A DNA stretch of 64,000 bases from Streptomyces griseosporeus (GCF_014656055.1 NZ_BNBR01000005.1:496001-560000); one strand, 5' to 3'; shown: positions 40,457 through 49,540, numbered from the stretch's first letter. Numbers and translations are program-made. The notes: generated from the letters alone by a model not told the origin.

Positions 40457-41740
40457 GTGCCCGCACTTGTGCTGCTCGGTGCTCAGTGGGGTGACGAGGG
40501 CAAGGGAAAGGCCACCGACCTGCTCGGTGGATCGGTGGATTATGTAGTGCGCTACCAGGGCGGCAACAACGCCGGCCACACGGTCGTCGTGGGTGACCAG
40601 AAGTACGCACTCCACCTCCTCCCCTCCGGAATCCTCTCCCCCGGTTGTACGCCCGTCATCGGCAACGGCGTCGTCGTCGACCCGTCGGTCCTGCTCTCCG
40701 AGCTGAGCGGTCTGAACGAGCGCGGCGTCGACACGTCGAAGCTCCTGATCAGCGGTAACGCGCACATCATCACGCCGTACAACGTGACCGTCGACAAGGT
40801 CACCGAGCGGTTCCTCGGCAAGCGCAAGATCGGCACCACCGGCCGGGGCATCGGCCCGACCTACGCCGACAAGATCAACCGCGTCGGCATCCGGGTCCAG
40901 GACCTGTACGACGAGTCGATCCTCCAGCAGAAGGTGGAGGCGGCGCTCGACGTCAAGAACCAGATCCTCACCAAGCTGTACAACCGGCGGGCCATCGCCG
41001 CCGACCAGGTGGTCGAGGAGCTGCTGGGCTACGCCGAGAAGATCAAGCCGTACGTCGCCGACACGGTCCTGGTCCTCAACCAGGCCCTGGAGGACGACAA
41101 GGTCGTGCTCTTCGAGGGCGGCCAGGGCACCCTGCTCGACATCGACCACGGGACCTACCCGTTCGTCACGTCCAGCAACCCGACCGCGGGCGGTGCGTGC
41201 ACCGGCGCGGGCGTCGGCCCGACGAAGATCAGCCGGGTCATCGGCATCCTCAAGGCGTACACCACCCGGGTCGGCGCCGGTCCGTTCCCGACCGAGCTGT
41301 TCGACGAGGACGGCGAGGCGCTGCGCCGCATCGGCGGCGAGCGGGGTGTGACCACCGGCCGGGACCGCCGCTGCGGCTGGTTCGACGCCGTCATCGCCCG
41401 GTACGCCACCCGCGTCAACGGCCTGACGGACTTCTTCCTCACCAAGCTGGACGTCCTCACCGGCTGGGAGCAGATCCCCGTCTGCGTCGCCTACGAGATC
41501 GACGGCAAGCGGGTCGAGGAGCTGCCGTACTCGCAGACCGACTTCCACCACGCGAAGCCGGTCTACGAGATGCTGCCGGGCTGGAGCGAGGACATCAGCA
41601 AGGCGAAGTCCTTCTCCGACCTGCCGAAGAACGCCCAGGCGTACGTGAAGGCGCTGGAGGAGATGTCCGGCGCCCCGATCTCCGCGATCGGCGTCGGCCC
41701 GGGCCGGGACGAGACGATCGAGATCAACTCGTTCCTGTAG
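40457..41740 (+). CDS. purA: Adenylosuccinate synthetase
   Basis: Forms adenylosuccinate from IMP, aspartate and GTP, the first committed step to AMP. The 427-residue length is normal. GAQWGDEGKGK (residues 8-18) is the phosphate loop with catalytic Asp13, NNAGHTV gives the catalytic His, GTTGRGIGPTYADK binds IMP, and TTGRDRRCGW/TKLDVL bind IMP/GTP. GTG 40457 follows GGAAGGGG. A strong terminator follows. Confidence 0.97.
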   Translation: MPALVLLGAQWGDEGKGKATDLLGGSVDYVVRYQGGNNAGHTVVVGDQKYALHLLPSGILSPGCTPVIGNGVVVDPSVLLSELSGLNERGVDTSKLLISGNAHIITPYNVTVDKVTERFLGKRKIGTTGRGIGPTYADKINRVGIRVQDLYDESILQQKVEAALDVKNQILTKLYNRRAIAADQVVEELLGYAEKIKPYVADTVLVLNQALEDDKVVLFEGGQGTLLDIDHGTYPFVTSSNPTAGGACTGAGVGPTKISRVIGILKAYTTRVGAGPFPTELFDEDGEALRRIGGERGVTTGRDRRCGWFDAVIARYATRVNGLTDFFLTKLDVLTGWEQIPVCVAYEIDGKRVEELPYSQTDFHHAKPVYEMLPGWSEDISKAKSFSDLPKNAQAYVKALEEMSGAPISAIGVGPGRDETIEINSFL

Positions 41741-41784
41741 GTCACACGCCGGTCGGTCACGCGCCGGTAGGTCACACGTCGGCC
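41740..41784 (+). repeat. 15-bp tandem repeat after purA, three copies
   Basis: GGTCACACGCCGGTC, GGTCACGCGCCGGTA and GGTCACACGTCGGCC follow each other at 41740, 41755 and 41770. The array begins at the last base of the purA stop codon and ends just before the terminator. Confidence 0.7.
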
Positions 41785-41795
41785 ACAGCTGACGG

Positions 41796-41830
41796 AAACG
41801 GGCGCCTCCCGCAAGCGGAGGCGCCCGTTT
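41796..41830 (+). terminator. 14-bp perfect terminator of purA
   Basis: AAACGGGCGCCTCC (41796-41809) pairs perfectly with GGAGGCGCCCGTTT (41817-41830) around a 7-nt loop and ends in a short T run. It is one of the best intrinsic terminators in the window. Confidence 0.85.
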
Positions 41831-41846
41831 GGCGTTCGAATGGAGC

Positions 41847-42041
41847 ATGACCCGGCGCGAGGTGCGGTGCCTGGGGCCGTACGGCGGTGAGGTCGAGGAC
41901 ACCGGCTGCGGCGAGCCCGCCCGGTTCGAGCTCGTCCGCCACCGGCGCCCGCCGCTGCACCTGTGCCCCGTCCACCTCGGCCCGGCCCTGCTCCTCGCGG
42001 ACGGCGTGCTGTGGCCGCCCGAGATCCGGCTCATCGCCTGA
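41847..42041 (+). CDS. Small Cys/His-containing protein (64 aa)
   Basis: A 64-residue protein starting at ATG 41847 with GGAG 3-4 nt upstream. Cys at positions 8 and 21 and a later LHLCPVHLGP could form a small metal site. Codon third-position GC is high and it ends 26 nt before the convergent ABC permease gene. I do not recognise the family. The promoter must lie inside or after the purA terminator. Confidence 0.6.
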   Translation: MTRREVRCLGPYGGEVEDTGCGEPARFELVRHRRPPLHLCPVHLGPALLLADGVLWPPEIRLIA

Positions 42042-42067
42042 CCGCCGGCCGTCGGTGCGCGGCCCGC

Positions 42068-44725
42068 TCACTCCGTGCGCAGCGCCCTCACCGTGTCCGT
42101 CCGGGCCGCCCACCCGGCCGGGGCCAGCGCCCCCGCCACCGCGATCACCACGCCGCCCAGCGCGAGGGCGGCCGTCACCGCGGGCGCGTACACCGCGATG
42201 TCCGGCTCCGGCAGGCGCATGCCGACCGCGTCGCCCATCAGCGGGGCGATCCAGTGGTGCAGGGCCACCCCGAGCGGCACCCCCGCGGCCCCGGCGAGCA
42301 GGCCCAGCGCGCCCGTCGAGGTGAGCACCATGGCGACGGTCTGCCGGGGTGTCATCCCGACCGCCTTCATGATCCCGAGGTCGCGGACCCGGTCCCGGGT
42401 GTCCAGCACGACCGTGTTGAGCACGCCCAGCCCGGCCACCGCGACCAGCAGCGCGGTCAGCGTGCCGATCAGCGCGTCCATGGCTGCGATCACGCTGGAG
42501 GCGCGGTCGGGAGCGGGCCGCGCGGTCGCGCCGAGCGGCTCCAGGGCCGTACGCACCGAGGCCGCGTAGGCGGAGGCGGACAGGCCCGGCGAGGGTTTCA
42601 CGTGAAACCGTTCCGGCACGGCGGACGGGTCCAGCCGCCGCAGCGTGCCCAGCGAGGTGAGCAGCCGCATCCCGTCGCCCTCGGTGAAGAACGCCTCCCC
42701 GGTGATGCGGACGGCGGTCCGGCGGCCGTGGCCGGCCAGCGTGACCTCGTCGCCGACCCGCACACCGGCCGCGTCCAGGAACCGCCGGGTGACCACCGCC
42801 TCGCCGTCCCCGCCGAGCCAGCGCCCCGACACCAGCTGCGGGGCGGCCCAGGAGGCGTCGCCGTCGTAGGCGAGGACGGGGGTGCGGCCGCTGACGCCGG
42901 TCGCGGTGACCTCGGCCTGCGTGGTGGCGTAGAAGCGGTCCGTGTGCCGGTCGGCGCGCAGCGCGGCGGCGACCCGGACCGGGTCGGCCGGGGGCCGGTC
43001 GGACGGGCCGCCCACGTGCACGGCCAGAGCGCCGGGCGGAGCGCTGCCCCGGCCGGTGTCCACCTCGACCGGCGCGGTTGCGTTCAGCATCCGGTGGTTC
43101 TGCACCGCGCCGAGCGTCAGACCGAGCCCCACGGCGAAGGTGACGGTGACGGCGGCGAAGCCCACCGCGGCGGCCGTCACCCCCGACCGCGCCGGACGGG
43201 CGAACGGGTGCGCCAGACCGAGCCCGACCGGCCGCGGCACCGGCAGCCGTGCCGCCAGCCGGGCCGCCACCCGCCGCGCGGGACCGCCGTGGCCGTCGCC
43301 GGACGCGCGTCCCCCGGCCAGTGCCTCCGTCGTGCGCAGCCGGCCCGCCCGCAGCGCCGGGACCAGCGCCGCGGCCGCCACCAGCGCGAGCGCGCCGGCC
43401 GGGACCGCCACCTCCACCCACCAGGGGATCGACGCACTCGCGCCCTGGTAGGCGTCCTCCACGTCCGCCAGGACCGGCCACGCCAGCAGGTGCCCGCACA
43501 CGACGCCGAGCAGGGCGCCGGCCGCGGCCGGGAGCACGGCCTGGGCGACGTACGCCCGGACCACCTGCGCCGGGGTGAAGCCGAGCGCCTTCAGCACCCC
43601 GATCCGCCGGGTGGCCGCGCCGACCGCGCCGCTGACCACGATCCCGATGATCAGCACCGACAGCACCAGCGCCAGCACCCCGAAGGCGGCGACGAACGGC
43701 ACGAACGCCAGCGCGTTGGCCGACTGCTCCTGCCGTACGGCCAGATGGGACCGCGTCCCGGACAGCGCGCCGGGCGGTACGGCGGCCGCGAGCGCGGCAC
43801 GGTCGGCGTCGAGCTGCGCGGTGGTGGCGGCGTCGCGGAAGCGATAGAGCATCTGGTAGGCGGCGGGGGCGGCCGGTGCCGTGGTCGCGCTCCGCCGGGC
43901 CAGGGTCTCCGCCTGGGCCGGGGTGACCCAGGCGTCGGCCGTGCCGGTCACCGAGCGGGCCAGGCCGACCACCGTCAGCGTCGGCCGGCCGGGCAGCTCC
44001 GGGAACTCCAGCCGGGTGCCGGGCCGCACCGGGGCGATGCCGTCGGCGATGACGATCTCGCCGGGCCGTGTCGCCCAGTCGCCGTCGAGGAGGGCCAGCC
44101 GGTCGACGGGGCCCCGGCTGTCCGCCCGTCCGGCGACGGTCAGCGCCGGCAGCGTCACACCGGCGGGCAGGTCCGCCGCGTCGGTCGCCGTGCGCGGGCT
44201 CAGGGACAGCGTCCGGAACGGGCCCGCGGCAGCCGTCACCCCGGCCGCCCGTGCCGTACCGGCGAGCTGTGCTGCCGTCACCCGCGCCGGGTCGAACCGG
44301 GCGGTGAGATGGGCGCCGCGCAGCTCGCGCATCGCGTGGTCGAACGGCGCCCGGGACGCCGTGAGTACGCCTGCGGCCACCACCGACGCGGTCACCGCGA
44401 CGAACGTCGTCAGGACCATCACCAGGGTCTGCACCCGCCGCCGCCCCAGCCCCGCCCGCACCACCCGCCCGAGCGTGCCGGAGCCGCGGCCACGGCCCCG
44501 CCCGCCCACGTGACCACTCCCGCCCACCGGCCCGCTCTCGCTCACAGGGCCGCTCCCGCCCACCGGCCCGCTCCCGCCCACCGGCCTGCTCCCGCCCACC
44601 GGCCCGCTCTCGCTCACCGGCCCGCTCTCGCTCACGGGGCCGCTCCCGCTCGCGGGGCTGCCTCCGCTCACGGGGCCACCTCCGCCCATCGGCCCGCCTC
44701 CGCTCACCGGCCCGCCTCCGCTCAC
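42068..44725 (-). CDS. FtsX-type ABC permease with a repeat-encoded N-terminal tail
   Basis: An 885-residue MacB/FtsX-family permease in the two-half form: VQTLVMVLTTFVAVTASVV anchor, first large extracytoplasmic region, three helices (ALAFVPFVAAFGVLALVLSVLIIG...RIGVLKALGFTPAQV), then a second repeat ending in DLGIMKAVGMTPRQTV. GTG 44725 overlaps the ATPase stop by GTGA. The first 72 residues are repeats of V-S/G-G/E-x-G-P encoded by an 18-bp tandem DNA array, not part of the family, so true translation may also start further inside. Such exporters with their own two-component system usually handle antimicrobial peptides or cell-envelope drugs. Confidence 0.85.
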   Translation of the reverse strand: MSGGGPVSGGGPMGGGGPVSGGSPASGSGPVSESGPVSESGPVGGSRPVGGSGPVGGSGPVSESGPVGGSGHVGGRGRGRGSGTLGRVVRAGLGRRRVQTLVMVLTTFVAVTASVVAAGVLTASRAPFDHAMRELRGAHLTARFDPARVTAAQLAGTARAAGVTAAAGPFRTLSLSPRTATDAADLPAGVTLPALTVAGRADSRGPVDRLALLDGDWATRPGEIVIADGIAPVRPGTRLEFPELPGRPTLTVVGLARSVTGTADAWVTPAQAETLARRSATTAPAAPAAYQMLYRFRDAATTAQLDADRAALAAAVPPGALSGTRSHLAVRQEQSANALAFVPFVAAFGVLALVLSVLIIGIVVSGAVGAATRRIGVLKALGFTPAQVVRAYVAQAVLPAAAGALLGVVCGHLLAWPVLADVEDAYQGASASIPWWVEVAVPAGALALVAAAALVPALRAGRLRTTEALAGGRASGDGHGGPARRVAARLAARLPVPRPVGLGLAHPFARPARSGVTAAAVGFAAVTVTFAVGLGLTLGAVQNHRMLNATAPVEVDTGRGSAPPGALAVHVGGPSDRPPADPVRVAAALRADRHTDRFYATTQAEVTATGVSGRTPVLAYDGDASWAAPQLVSGRWLGGDGEAVVTRRFLDAAGVRVGDEVTLAGHGRRTAVRITGEAFFTEGDGMRLLTSLGTLRRLDPSAVPERFHVKPSPGLSASAYAASVRTALEPLGATARPAPDRASSVIAAMDALIGTLTALLVAVAGLGVLNTVVLDTRDRVRDLGIMKAVGMTPRQTVAMVLTSTGALGLLAGAAGVPLGVALHHWIAPLMGDAVGMRLPEPDIAVYAPAVTAALALGGVVIAVAGALAPAGWAARTDTVRALRTE
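44510..44725 (-). repeat. 18-bp tandem repeat, about 12 copies
   Basis: Read on the minus strand, 18-bp units such as GTGAGCGGAGGCGGGCCG repeat about 12 times with base changes and encode hexapeptides of the type V-S-G-G-G-P. The array starts right at the GTG of the permease gene. Confidence 0.8.
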
Positions 44726-45453
44726 CGGGCCACCTCCGCCGTCGGGCGGGTGTGCCGTACGTCGCGCACGATGCGTCCGTCGACCAGTTCCACCGTGCGC
44801 GTCGCGCAGGACGCGGCGAGGGACAGGTCGTGGGTGACCAGGACGACGGTCTGCCCGTCCGCGTTCAACTGGGTCAGCAGCGCACGGACGTCCTCCCCGG
44901 AGGCGGTGTCCAGCGCGCCCGTCGGCTCGTCCGCGAGCAGCAGCGCCGGACGGTTCATCAGGGCGCGGGCGACGGCCACGCGCTGGCGTTCGCCGCCGGA
45001 GAGCCTGCCCGGGTGGGCGTGCGCGTGCCGGGCGATGCCCAGGTGCTCCAGCAGCTCCGCGGCACGCCGCCGGGCCCCGGCCCGGGACATGCCGGCGAGC
45101 TGGGCCGGGAGCAGCACGTTGTCGGTGACCGTCAGGTCCTCCAGCAGGTGGAAGAACTGGAAGACCATGCCGACACGGGTGCGCCGGTAGCGCGCCGAGG
45201 CGGCCTCGCCCAGCGTGTCCACGCGCAGCCCGTCCACGGTGACGGAGCCGGCGCTCGGCCGGTCCAGCCCCGCGATCAGGTTCAGCAGCGTCGACTTGCC
45301 GCTGCCCGACGGCCCGAGGACGGCCAGCGCCTCCCCGGGCCGCACGCTCAGCGTCACCCCGGCCAGCGCCGGCGGTCCCTCCCCGTAGGCCTTGCGCACC
45401 TCACGGAGGTCGATCACGGGGGGCGGGGTCAGGGGTGGTGCGGTGGTGGCCAC
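44722..45453 (-). CDS. ABC transporter ATP-binding protein, LolD/MacB type
   Basis: A 243-residue ATPase for the FtsX-type permease. Walker A GPSGSGKSTLLN, signature LSGGERQRVAVARAL, Walker B LLLADEPTGALD and the H-loop VLVTHD are all intact; VGMVFQFFHLLEDLT is the Q-loop typical of LolD-type subunits. GTG 45453 follows GGAGGCACC. It is divergent from the kinase gene at 45635. Confidence 0.93.
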   Translation of the reverse strand: MATTAPPLTPPPVIDLREVRKAYGEGPPALAGVTLSVRPGEALAVLGPSGSGKSTLLNLIAGLDRPSAGSVTVDGLRVDTLGEAASARYRRTRVGMVFQFFHLLEDLTVTDNVLLPAQLAGMSRAGARRRAAELLEHLGIARHAHAHPGRLSGGERQRVAVARALMNRPALLLADEPTGALDTASGEDVRALLTQLNADGQTVVLVTHDLSLAASCATRTVELVDGRIVRDVRHTRPTAEVAR

Positions 45454-45571
45454 GGTGCCTCCGAGCCGGTCGGTGGGACGGACGGCCCGACGCTAGGCGC
45501 GGACGGCCGTCCGGGGCGTCGGCCGTGACGGCGAGAGCGGCTGCCGTGCGAGGAGGACGCCGCGCCGGTGT

Positions 45572-45584
45572 CATCCCGGGGATG
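45572..45584. promoter_or_regulatory. Palindrome CATCCC-G-GGGATG between ABC exporter and kinase
   Basis: A perfect 6-bp inverted repeat around one central base lies in the 181-bp space between the divergent starts 45453 and 45635. It is the likely site of the response regulator encoded at 47017. Whether it controls both directions cannot be seen. Confidence 0.5.
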
Positions 45585-45634
45585 TACGCGGCCAGAGGGA
45601 TGTGCGGGGGAGGGCCGCTTGCCACACTCGGGGC

Positions 45635-47020
45635 ATGGCGGATGCGGTGATCAGCGGCGGTGCGCTCACGGAGCGGTGGCGTAGGACCCTCACCGGCTTG
45701 CTGCGGTCGGGCCCGCTGCCCCGGCCGTCGAGGTGGATGTGGGCGGCCGACACGATCGTCGCCGCCGTCCTGTCCGCGGCCGTCGTGCTCGCGACGGTCC
45801 GGCGCGGCGACGGCCCGGTCCGGCCCGCGCTCGTCGTCGGCCCCGCCTGGGATCCCGTGGTCCCGGCCCCGCCGGTCCCGGTGGTGCCGCCGGACGTGCC
45901 GCCCATGCCGTCGTGGCTGCTGCTGCTCGCGGCGCTGACCGCCGCGCCCCTGGCGGCGCGCCGGCGGTTCCCGCTGGCCGCGTTCTGGGCGGTGACCGGG
46001 CTGACCCTGCTGTACAACCAGCACGCGGACGGCGCCGAGGACGCCACCGTGTACACCTTCCTCGCCTGTGTGATCGCCGCGTACAGCGCCGCCGTGTACA
46101 GCCCGCGCCGGCTGCCCGCCCTGGGGAGCCTGGTGGCGGGCGCCGCCCTGACGGCGGTGTTCCACGACGAGAACTTCCCCTCCTTCACGCCGGGCGCGGT
46201 GCCCTTCGTGCTGCTGCTCGGGGTCGGCCTCGCGGCCAACGCCATCCACACCGCCGAGCAGCGGCTGCACGCCCTGAAGGAGCGGCAGGAGTCCGCGACG
46301 CGGCTCGCCGTCGACCGGGAACGGGCCCGGATCGCGCGGGAGTTGCACGACATCGTGACCCACAATGTGAGCGTGATGGTCATCCAGGCCGGCGCGGCCC
46401 GCAAGGTGATGGACGCCGCCCCCGACCGGGCCCGCGAGGCGCTGCTCGCCGTGGAGGCCGGGGGCCGTACGGCGCTCGCCGAACTCCGCCACGTGATGGG
46501 GTTGCTGACGATGACCGCCGACGCGGCACCGTCCGACGGCGGACCGCTGCCGGAGCCCGGCCTCGCCCCGCAGCCCGGCCTGGACCGGCTGCCGGAGCTG
46601 ACCGACCGGGTCCGCGCCACCGGCGTCCCGCTCGGCCTGACGGTCACCGGCACCCCGGCACCCCTGCCGGCGGGCGCCGACCTGGCCGCGTACCGGGTGG
46701 TGCAGGAGGCGCTGACGAACGTCGTCCGGCACGCGGCCGGGGCCCGGGTCCGGGTCGCCGTCGACCACGCGCCGGACGCGGTCCGCATCGAGGTGACCGA
46801 CACCGGCGGCACGGCGGCGGCCCCGCCCGGCAGCGGCCGCGGCCTGACCGGCCTCCGCGAACGCCTCGACGTCTACGGCGGCACCCTGGAGACCGCCCGT
46901 CTCCCGGAGGGCGGCTTCCAGGTCAGGGCGGTGCTGCCGGTGGACGGGCACAGCCCACCGGCCGAGGCCCCCCGGGGCACCGGGACCCACGGCCCCGGAA
47001 CCTGCGAGGCCCCGGCGTGA
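45635..47020 (+). CDS. NarL-type sensor histidine kinase of an ABC-exporter locus
   Basis: A 461-residue membrane kinase. Hydrophobic helices lie at roughly 38-55, 93-108, 113-127, 139-155, 163-176 and 188-202; between the first two is a Pro-rich extracytoplasmic loop. His238 in RARIARELHDIVTHNVSVMVIQ is the phosphorylation site and the HATPase contains AAYRVVQEALTNVVRHA and GRGLTGLRERL. ATG 45635 is the sensible start. It overlaps the regulator by GTGA and faces the ABC exporter, so it probably senses an exported or envelope-active compound. Confidence 0.9.
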   Translation: MADAVISGGALTERWRRTLTGLLRSGPLPRPSRWMWAADTIVAAVLSAAVVLATVRRGDGPVRPALVVGPAWDPVVPAPPVPVVPPDVPPMPSWLLLLAALTAAPLAARRRFPLAAFWAVTGLTLLYNQHADGAEDATVYTFLACVIAAYSAAVYSPRRLPALGSLVAGAALTAVFHDENFPSFTPGAVPFVLLLGVGLAANAIHTAEQRLHALKERQESATRLAVDRERARIARELHDIVTHNVSVMVIQAGAARKVMDAAPDRAREALLAVEAGGRTALAELRHVMGLLTMTADAAPSDGGPLPEPGLAPQPGLDRLPELTDRVRATGVPLGLTVTGTPAPLPAGADLAAYRVVQEALTNVVRHAAGARVRVAVDHAPDAVRIEVTDTGGTAAAPPGSGRGLTGLRERLDVYGGTLETARLPEGGFQVRAVLPVDGHSPPAEAPRGTGTHGPGTCEAPA

Positions 47021-47700
47021 GCGCCCCGCCCCCGCGTGTCGTCATCGCCGACGACCAGGCGCTCGTGCGCACCGGCTTCGGGATGATCCTCGCGGCCGAC
47101 GGCATCGACGTCGTCGCGGAGGCGGCCGACGGGGAGCAGGCCGTCGCGGCGGTCGAGCGCACCCGCCCCGACCTCGTCCTGATGGACGTACGGATGCCGG
47201 TCCTCGACGGCCTCGAAGCCACCCGCCGGATCCTGTCCGGCGGCCTGGTGCCCGAGCCGCCCCGCGTCCTCATCCTGACCACGTACGACCTCGACCGTTA
47301 CGTGTACGCCGCGCTCACCGCCGGCGCGAGCGGCTTCCTGCTCAAGGACGTCACCCCGGAGCACCTGGTCGCCGCCGTCCGCATGGTCCGCGCCGGCGAC
47401 GCCCTGCTCGCCCCGGCCATCACCCGCCGCCTGGTCGAGCGGTTCGTCTCCCGCGCCGAGCACACCGCCGCCCTCCACCGGGATCTGGCGGTCCTCACCC
47501 CGCGCGAGACGGAGGTGCTCCAGGCCCTCGGCACCGGCCTCAGCAACGCCGAACTCGCCGCCCGCTTCGGGCTGAGCGAGGCCACGGTGAAGACGCATGT
47601 GGCCCGCATCCTGGCCAAGCTCCGCCTCCGCGACCGCGCCCAGGCGGTCGTCGTGGCGTACGAGACGGGACTGATCACCCCGCGCACGCGGGAGAGTTAG
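47017..47700 (+). CDS. NarL-family response regulator of an ABC-exporter locus
   Basis: A 227-residue regulator: receiver Asp57 in LVLMDVRMPVLDG, FLLKDVT lysine block, LuxR HTH LTPRETEVLQALGTGLSNAELAARF to VKTHVARILAKLRLRDRAQ. GTG 47017 overlaps the kinase stop. Together with the divergent exporter it forms a closed sensing-and-export module; its operator is probably the palindrome at 45572-45584. Confidence 0.92.
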   Translation: MSAPPPRVVIADDQALVRTGFGMILAADGIDVVAEAADGEQAVAAVERTRPDLVLMDVRMPVLDGLEATRRILSGGLVPEPPRVLILTTYDLDRYVYAALTAGASGFLLKDVTPEHLVAAVRMVRAGDALLAPAITRRLVERFVSRAEHTAALHRDLAVLTPRETEVLQALGTGLSNAELAARFGLSEATVKTHVARILAKLRLRDRAQAVVVAYETGLITPRTRES

Positions 47701-47798
47701 GCAGCCCCCGGGAGCCGACGGGACCAGAGGGAGCGTGCCGGGCCTATCGGGCTTACGGTGTAAACAGGACGCGTGCCGAGGCGAAGAAGGTGACGGCG

Positions 47799-48089
47799 AT
47801 GCGCGTACTCGTCAAGGCCAGTGTGGACATCGACAAGGGCAACGAGGCCATCCGCAGCGGCAAGATGGCCGACCTCGTCAAGGAGACCCTGGAGAAGATC
47901 AAGCCCGAGGCGGCCTACTTCGGCCCCCTCGACGGGCACCGCACGATGCTGCTCGTCGTCGACCTGCCGGACAGCTCGGCGATCATCCCCACCCTCGACC
48001 CGCTGTTCAGCAACCTGGACGCCACGATCGAGGTCACCCCGGTGATGAACGTCGACGACCTCCAGAAGGGCCTGTCCCAGCTCCAGTGA
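47799..48089 (+). CDS. Conserved small hypothetical protein (YCII/DUF3303-like size)
   Basis: A 96-residue soluble protein, MRVLVKASVDIDKGNEAIRSG at the start, with GHRTMLLVVDLPDSSAI and IEVTPVMNVDDLQKGL. The alternating strand/helix pattern suggests a ferredoxin-like dimeric alpha/beta barrel fold. ATG 47799 has GAAGAAGG upstream; an in-frame GTG at 47790 is less likely. I cannot assign a function. It converges with the gene at 48099. Confidence 0.7.
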   Translation: MRVLVKASVDIDKGNEAIRSGKMADLVKETLEKIKPEAAYFGPLDGHRTMLLVVDLPDSSAIIPTLDPLFSNLDATIEVTPVMNVDDLQKGLSQLQ

Positions 48090-48098
48090 CCGTGACCG

Positions 48099-48821
48099 TC
48101 AGCTGAACACGATCATCGACCCCTGCGCCAGCGACCGCGTCGCCGCCGCGTGCAGCCCCAGCCACACGTGCCGCTCCCGGGCGAAGGGGCTGGGGTCGTA
48201 CGGCGCCGGGTCGGCCGGCTGCTCCAACTCCGTCGGCGCGCGCGGCGGTTCCGGCGGGGCGGGCGGGTTGGCCGGGTCGATGCCGATCGACGCCGCGACC
48301 TGCTCCAGCTCGCGCAGCAGCGCCTGCGAGGAGCCCAGCGGGCCGCCGCCCGCCAGGAGTTCGTCGCTGGAGAGGGGGCTGGGGAAGTCCAGCGGGACGT
48401 ACGCGCCCGCGTGGTCGTAGTGCCAGACCAGGTGCGACTGCTGGGCCGTCGCCTCGAACATCTCCAGCAACTGCTCGTAGTCGCCGCCCAGTTCGTCCAC
48501 CGGCGTCACCGGCAGCCCGCACACCTGGAGCAGATAGGCGCGGCGCAGGAAGTGCAGGGCGTCGTAGTCGAAGCCGGCCACCGGCGCGACCTCGCCGGAC
48601 AGGCCCGGCATGTACTGGTACACCGGCACCGGCGGAAGCCCGGACTCGGCGAGCACCTTGTTGTACTGCGCGAGTTCCTCGGCGAACGGGTTGTCGGGCG
48701 TGTGGCACAACACGTCGACGAGCGGTACCAGCCACAGGTCACAGGCCAAAGAGGGCTCCTCACACAGCGTCCTCGCGCAATGACGGATCAAGGCAGGGTA
48801 TTCGGTACGTGCCGGTCCCAT
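48099..48821 (-). CDS. Hypothetical protein
   Basis: A 240-residue soluble acidic protein. Notable segments are RHCARTLCEEPSLACDLWLVPLVDVLCH, a Tyr-rich FDYDALHFLRRAYLLQVCGLP and SHLVWHYDHAGAYVPLDFPSPLSSDELL. The C-terminus is Pro-rich, then WLGLHAAATRSLAQGSMIVF. I do not recognise the family. ATG 48821 follows a GGGGGG run and lies 17 nt after the GntR stop, so the two may be co-transcribed. Confidence 0.65.
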   Translation of the reverse strand: MGPARTEYPALIRHCARTLCEEPSLACDLWLVPLVDVLCHTPDNPFAEELAQYNKVLAESGLPPVPVYQYMPGLSGEVAPVAGFDYDALHFLRRAYLLQVCGLPVTPVDELGGDYEQLLEMFEATAQQSHLVWHYDHAGAYVPLDFPSPLSSDELLAGGGPLGSSQALLRELEQVAASIGIDPANPPAPPEPPRAPTELEQPADPAPYDPSPFARERHVWLGLHAAATRSLAQGSMIVFS

Positions 48822-48838
48822 ACCCCCCGTGCCGCTCC

Positions 48839-49540
48839 TCAGCCGTCCGCCAGCCGTTCGATCACCGCCAGGGAGTGCGCCTTGTACTCCGCGATGATCG
48901 CCCGCGCCCCCTCTGTGTCGCGCTGCGAGAGGGCGTCGACCAGTTCGGTATGGCGGGACCACAGCCGGCCGCGCAGATCGGTCAGCCGCCGCAGATGCTG
49001 CACCGCGCACACCCACGACTGCACGCGCAGCCGGTGCAGGAAGTCGGCGAGATAGGGGTTGCCGAACAGGGCGCTCAGCTCGCGCCAGAACCTCAGGTCG
49101 TAGCCGATGAGCACGGTCAGGTCACCGGCCGCCGCCGCCCGCTGCGCCTCCTCGCCGCGCCGCCGCACCCCCGCGACGGCCGCCGCCGCCCGCGGGTCGT
49201 CCAGGTTCCGGTAGCCCTCGTGGCCGTCCTCCAGGGCGAGGAACATCCCCTCGATGACCAGGCTGCGCGCCTCGATGATGTCCCGGTAGTCGGCGACGGA
49301 GTACTCGCGGACCCTGAACCCGCGGTGCTGGTCGGACTCCAGCAGGCCCTGTGCGCTCAGGTCCACCAGGGCCTCGCGCACGGGCGTCGCGGAGACGCCG
49401 TACTGCTCGGCGATCTCCTTCACGGTGAAGGCCCGCCCCGGCCCGAGCCGCCCCGCCAGCACCTCGTCACGGAGCGCGTCGGCGATCTGCTGCCGCAGGG
49501 TGCTGCGGGTCACGGCGCCGCTGCCGGTGCTGCCGGGCAT
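48839..49540 (-). CDS. GntR-family regulator, FadR/FCD subgroup
   Basis: A 233-residue regulator. The winged HTH is LRQQIADALRDEVLAGRLGPGRAFTVKEIAEQYGVSATPVREALVDLSAQGLLE (split here into its parts: ALRDEVLAGRL, EIAEQYGVSATPVREAL), and the helical FCD domain carries the DxxxR...H metal/acid-binding positions (RSLVIEGMF, LRFWRELS, RLWSRHTELVDAL). ATG 49540 is the first start after a GAGAGGGAG. It lies 121 nt after the aminotransferase gene and may control it in response to an organic or amino acid. Confidence 0.88.
   Translation of the reverse strand: MPGSTGSGAVTRSTLRQQIADALRDEVLAGRLGPGRAFTVKEIAEQYGVSATPVREALVDLSAQGLLESDQHRGFRVREYSVADYRDIIEARSLVIEGMFLALEDGHEGYRNLDDPRAAAAVAGVRRRGEEAQRAAAAGDLTVLIGYDLRFWRELSALFGNPYLADFLHRLRVQSWVCAVQHLRRLTDLRGRLWSRHTELVDALSQRDTEGARAIIAEYKAHSLAVIERLADG

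Noticed and set aside
41963..45190. 1075-codon open frame on the plus strand across the ABC permease and ATPase genes
   Set aside because: It is a shadow of two minus-strand genes with intact ABC motifs and correct overlap; its translation is low-complexity.
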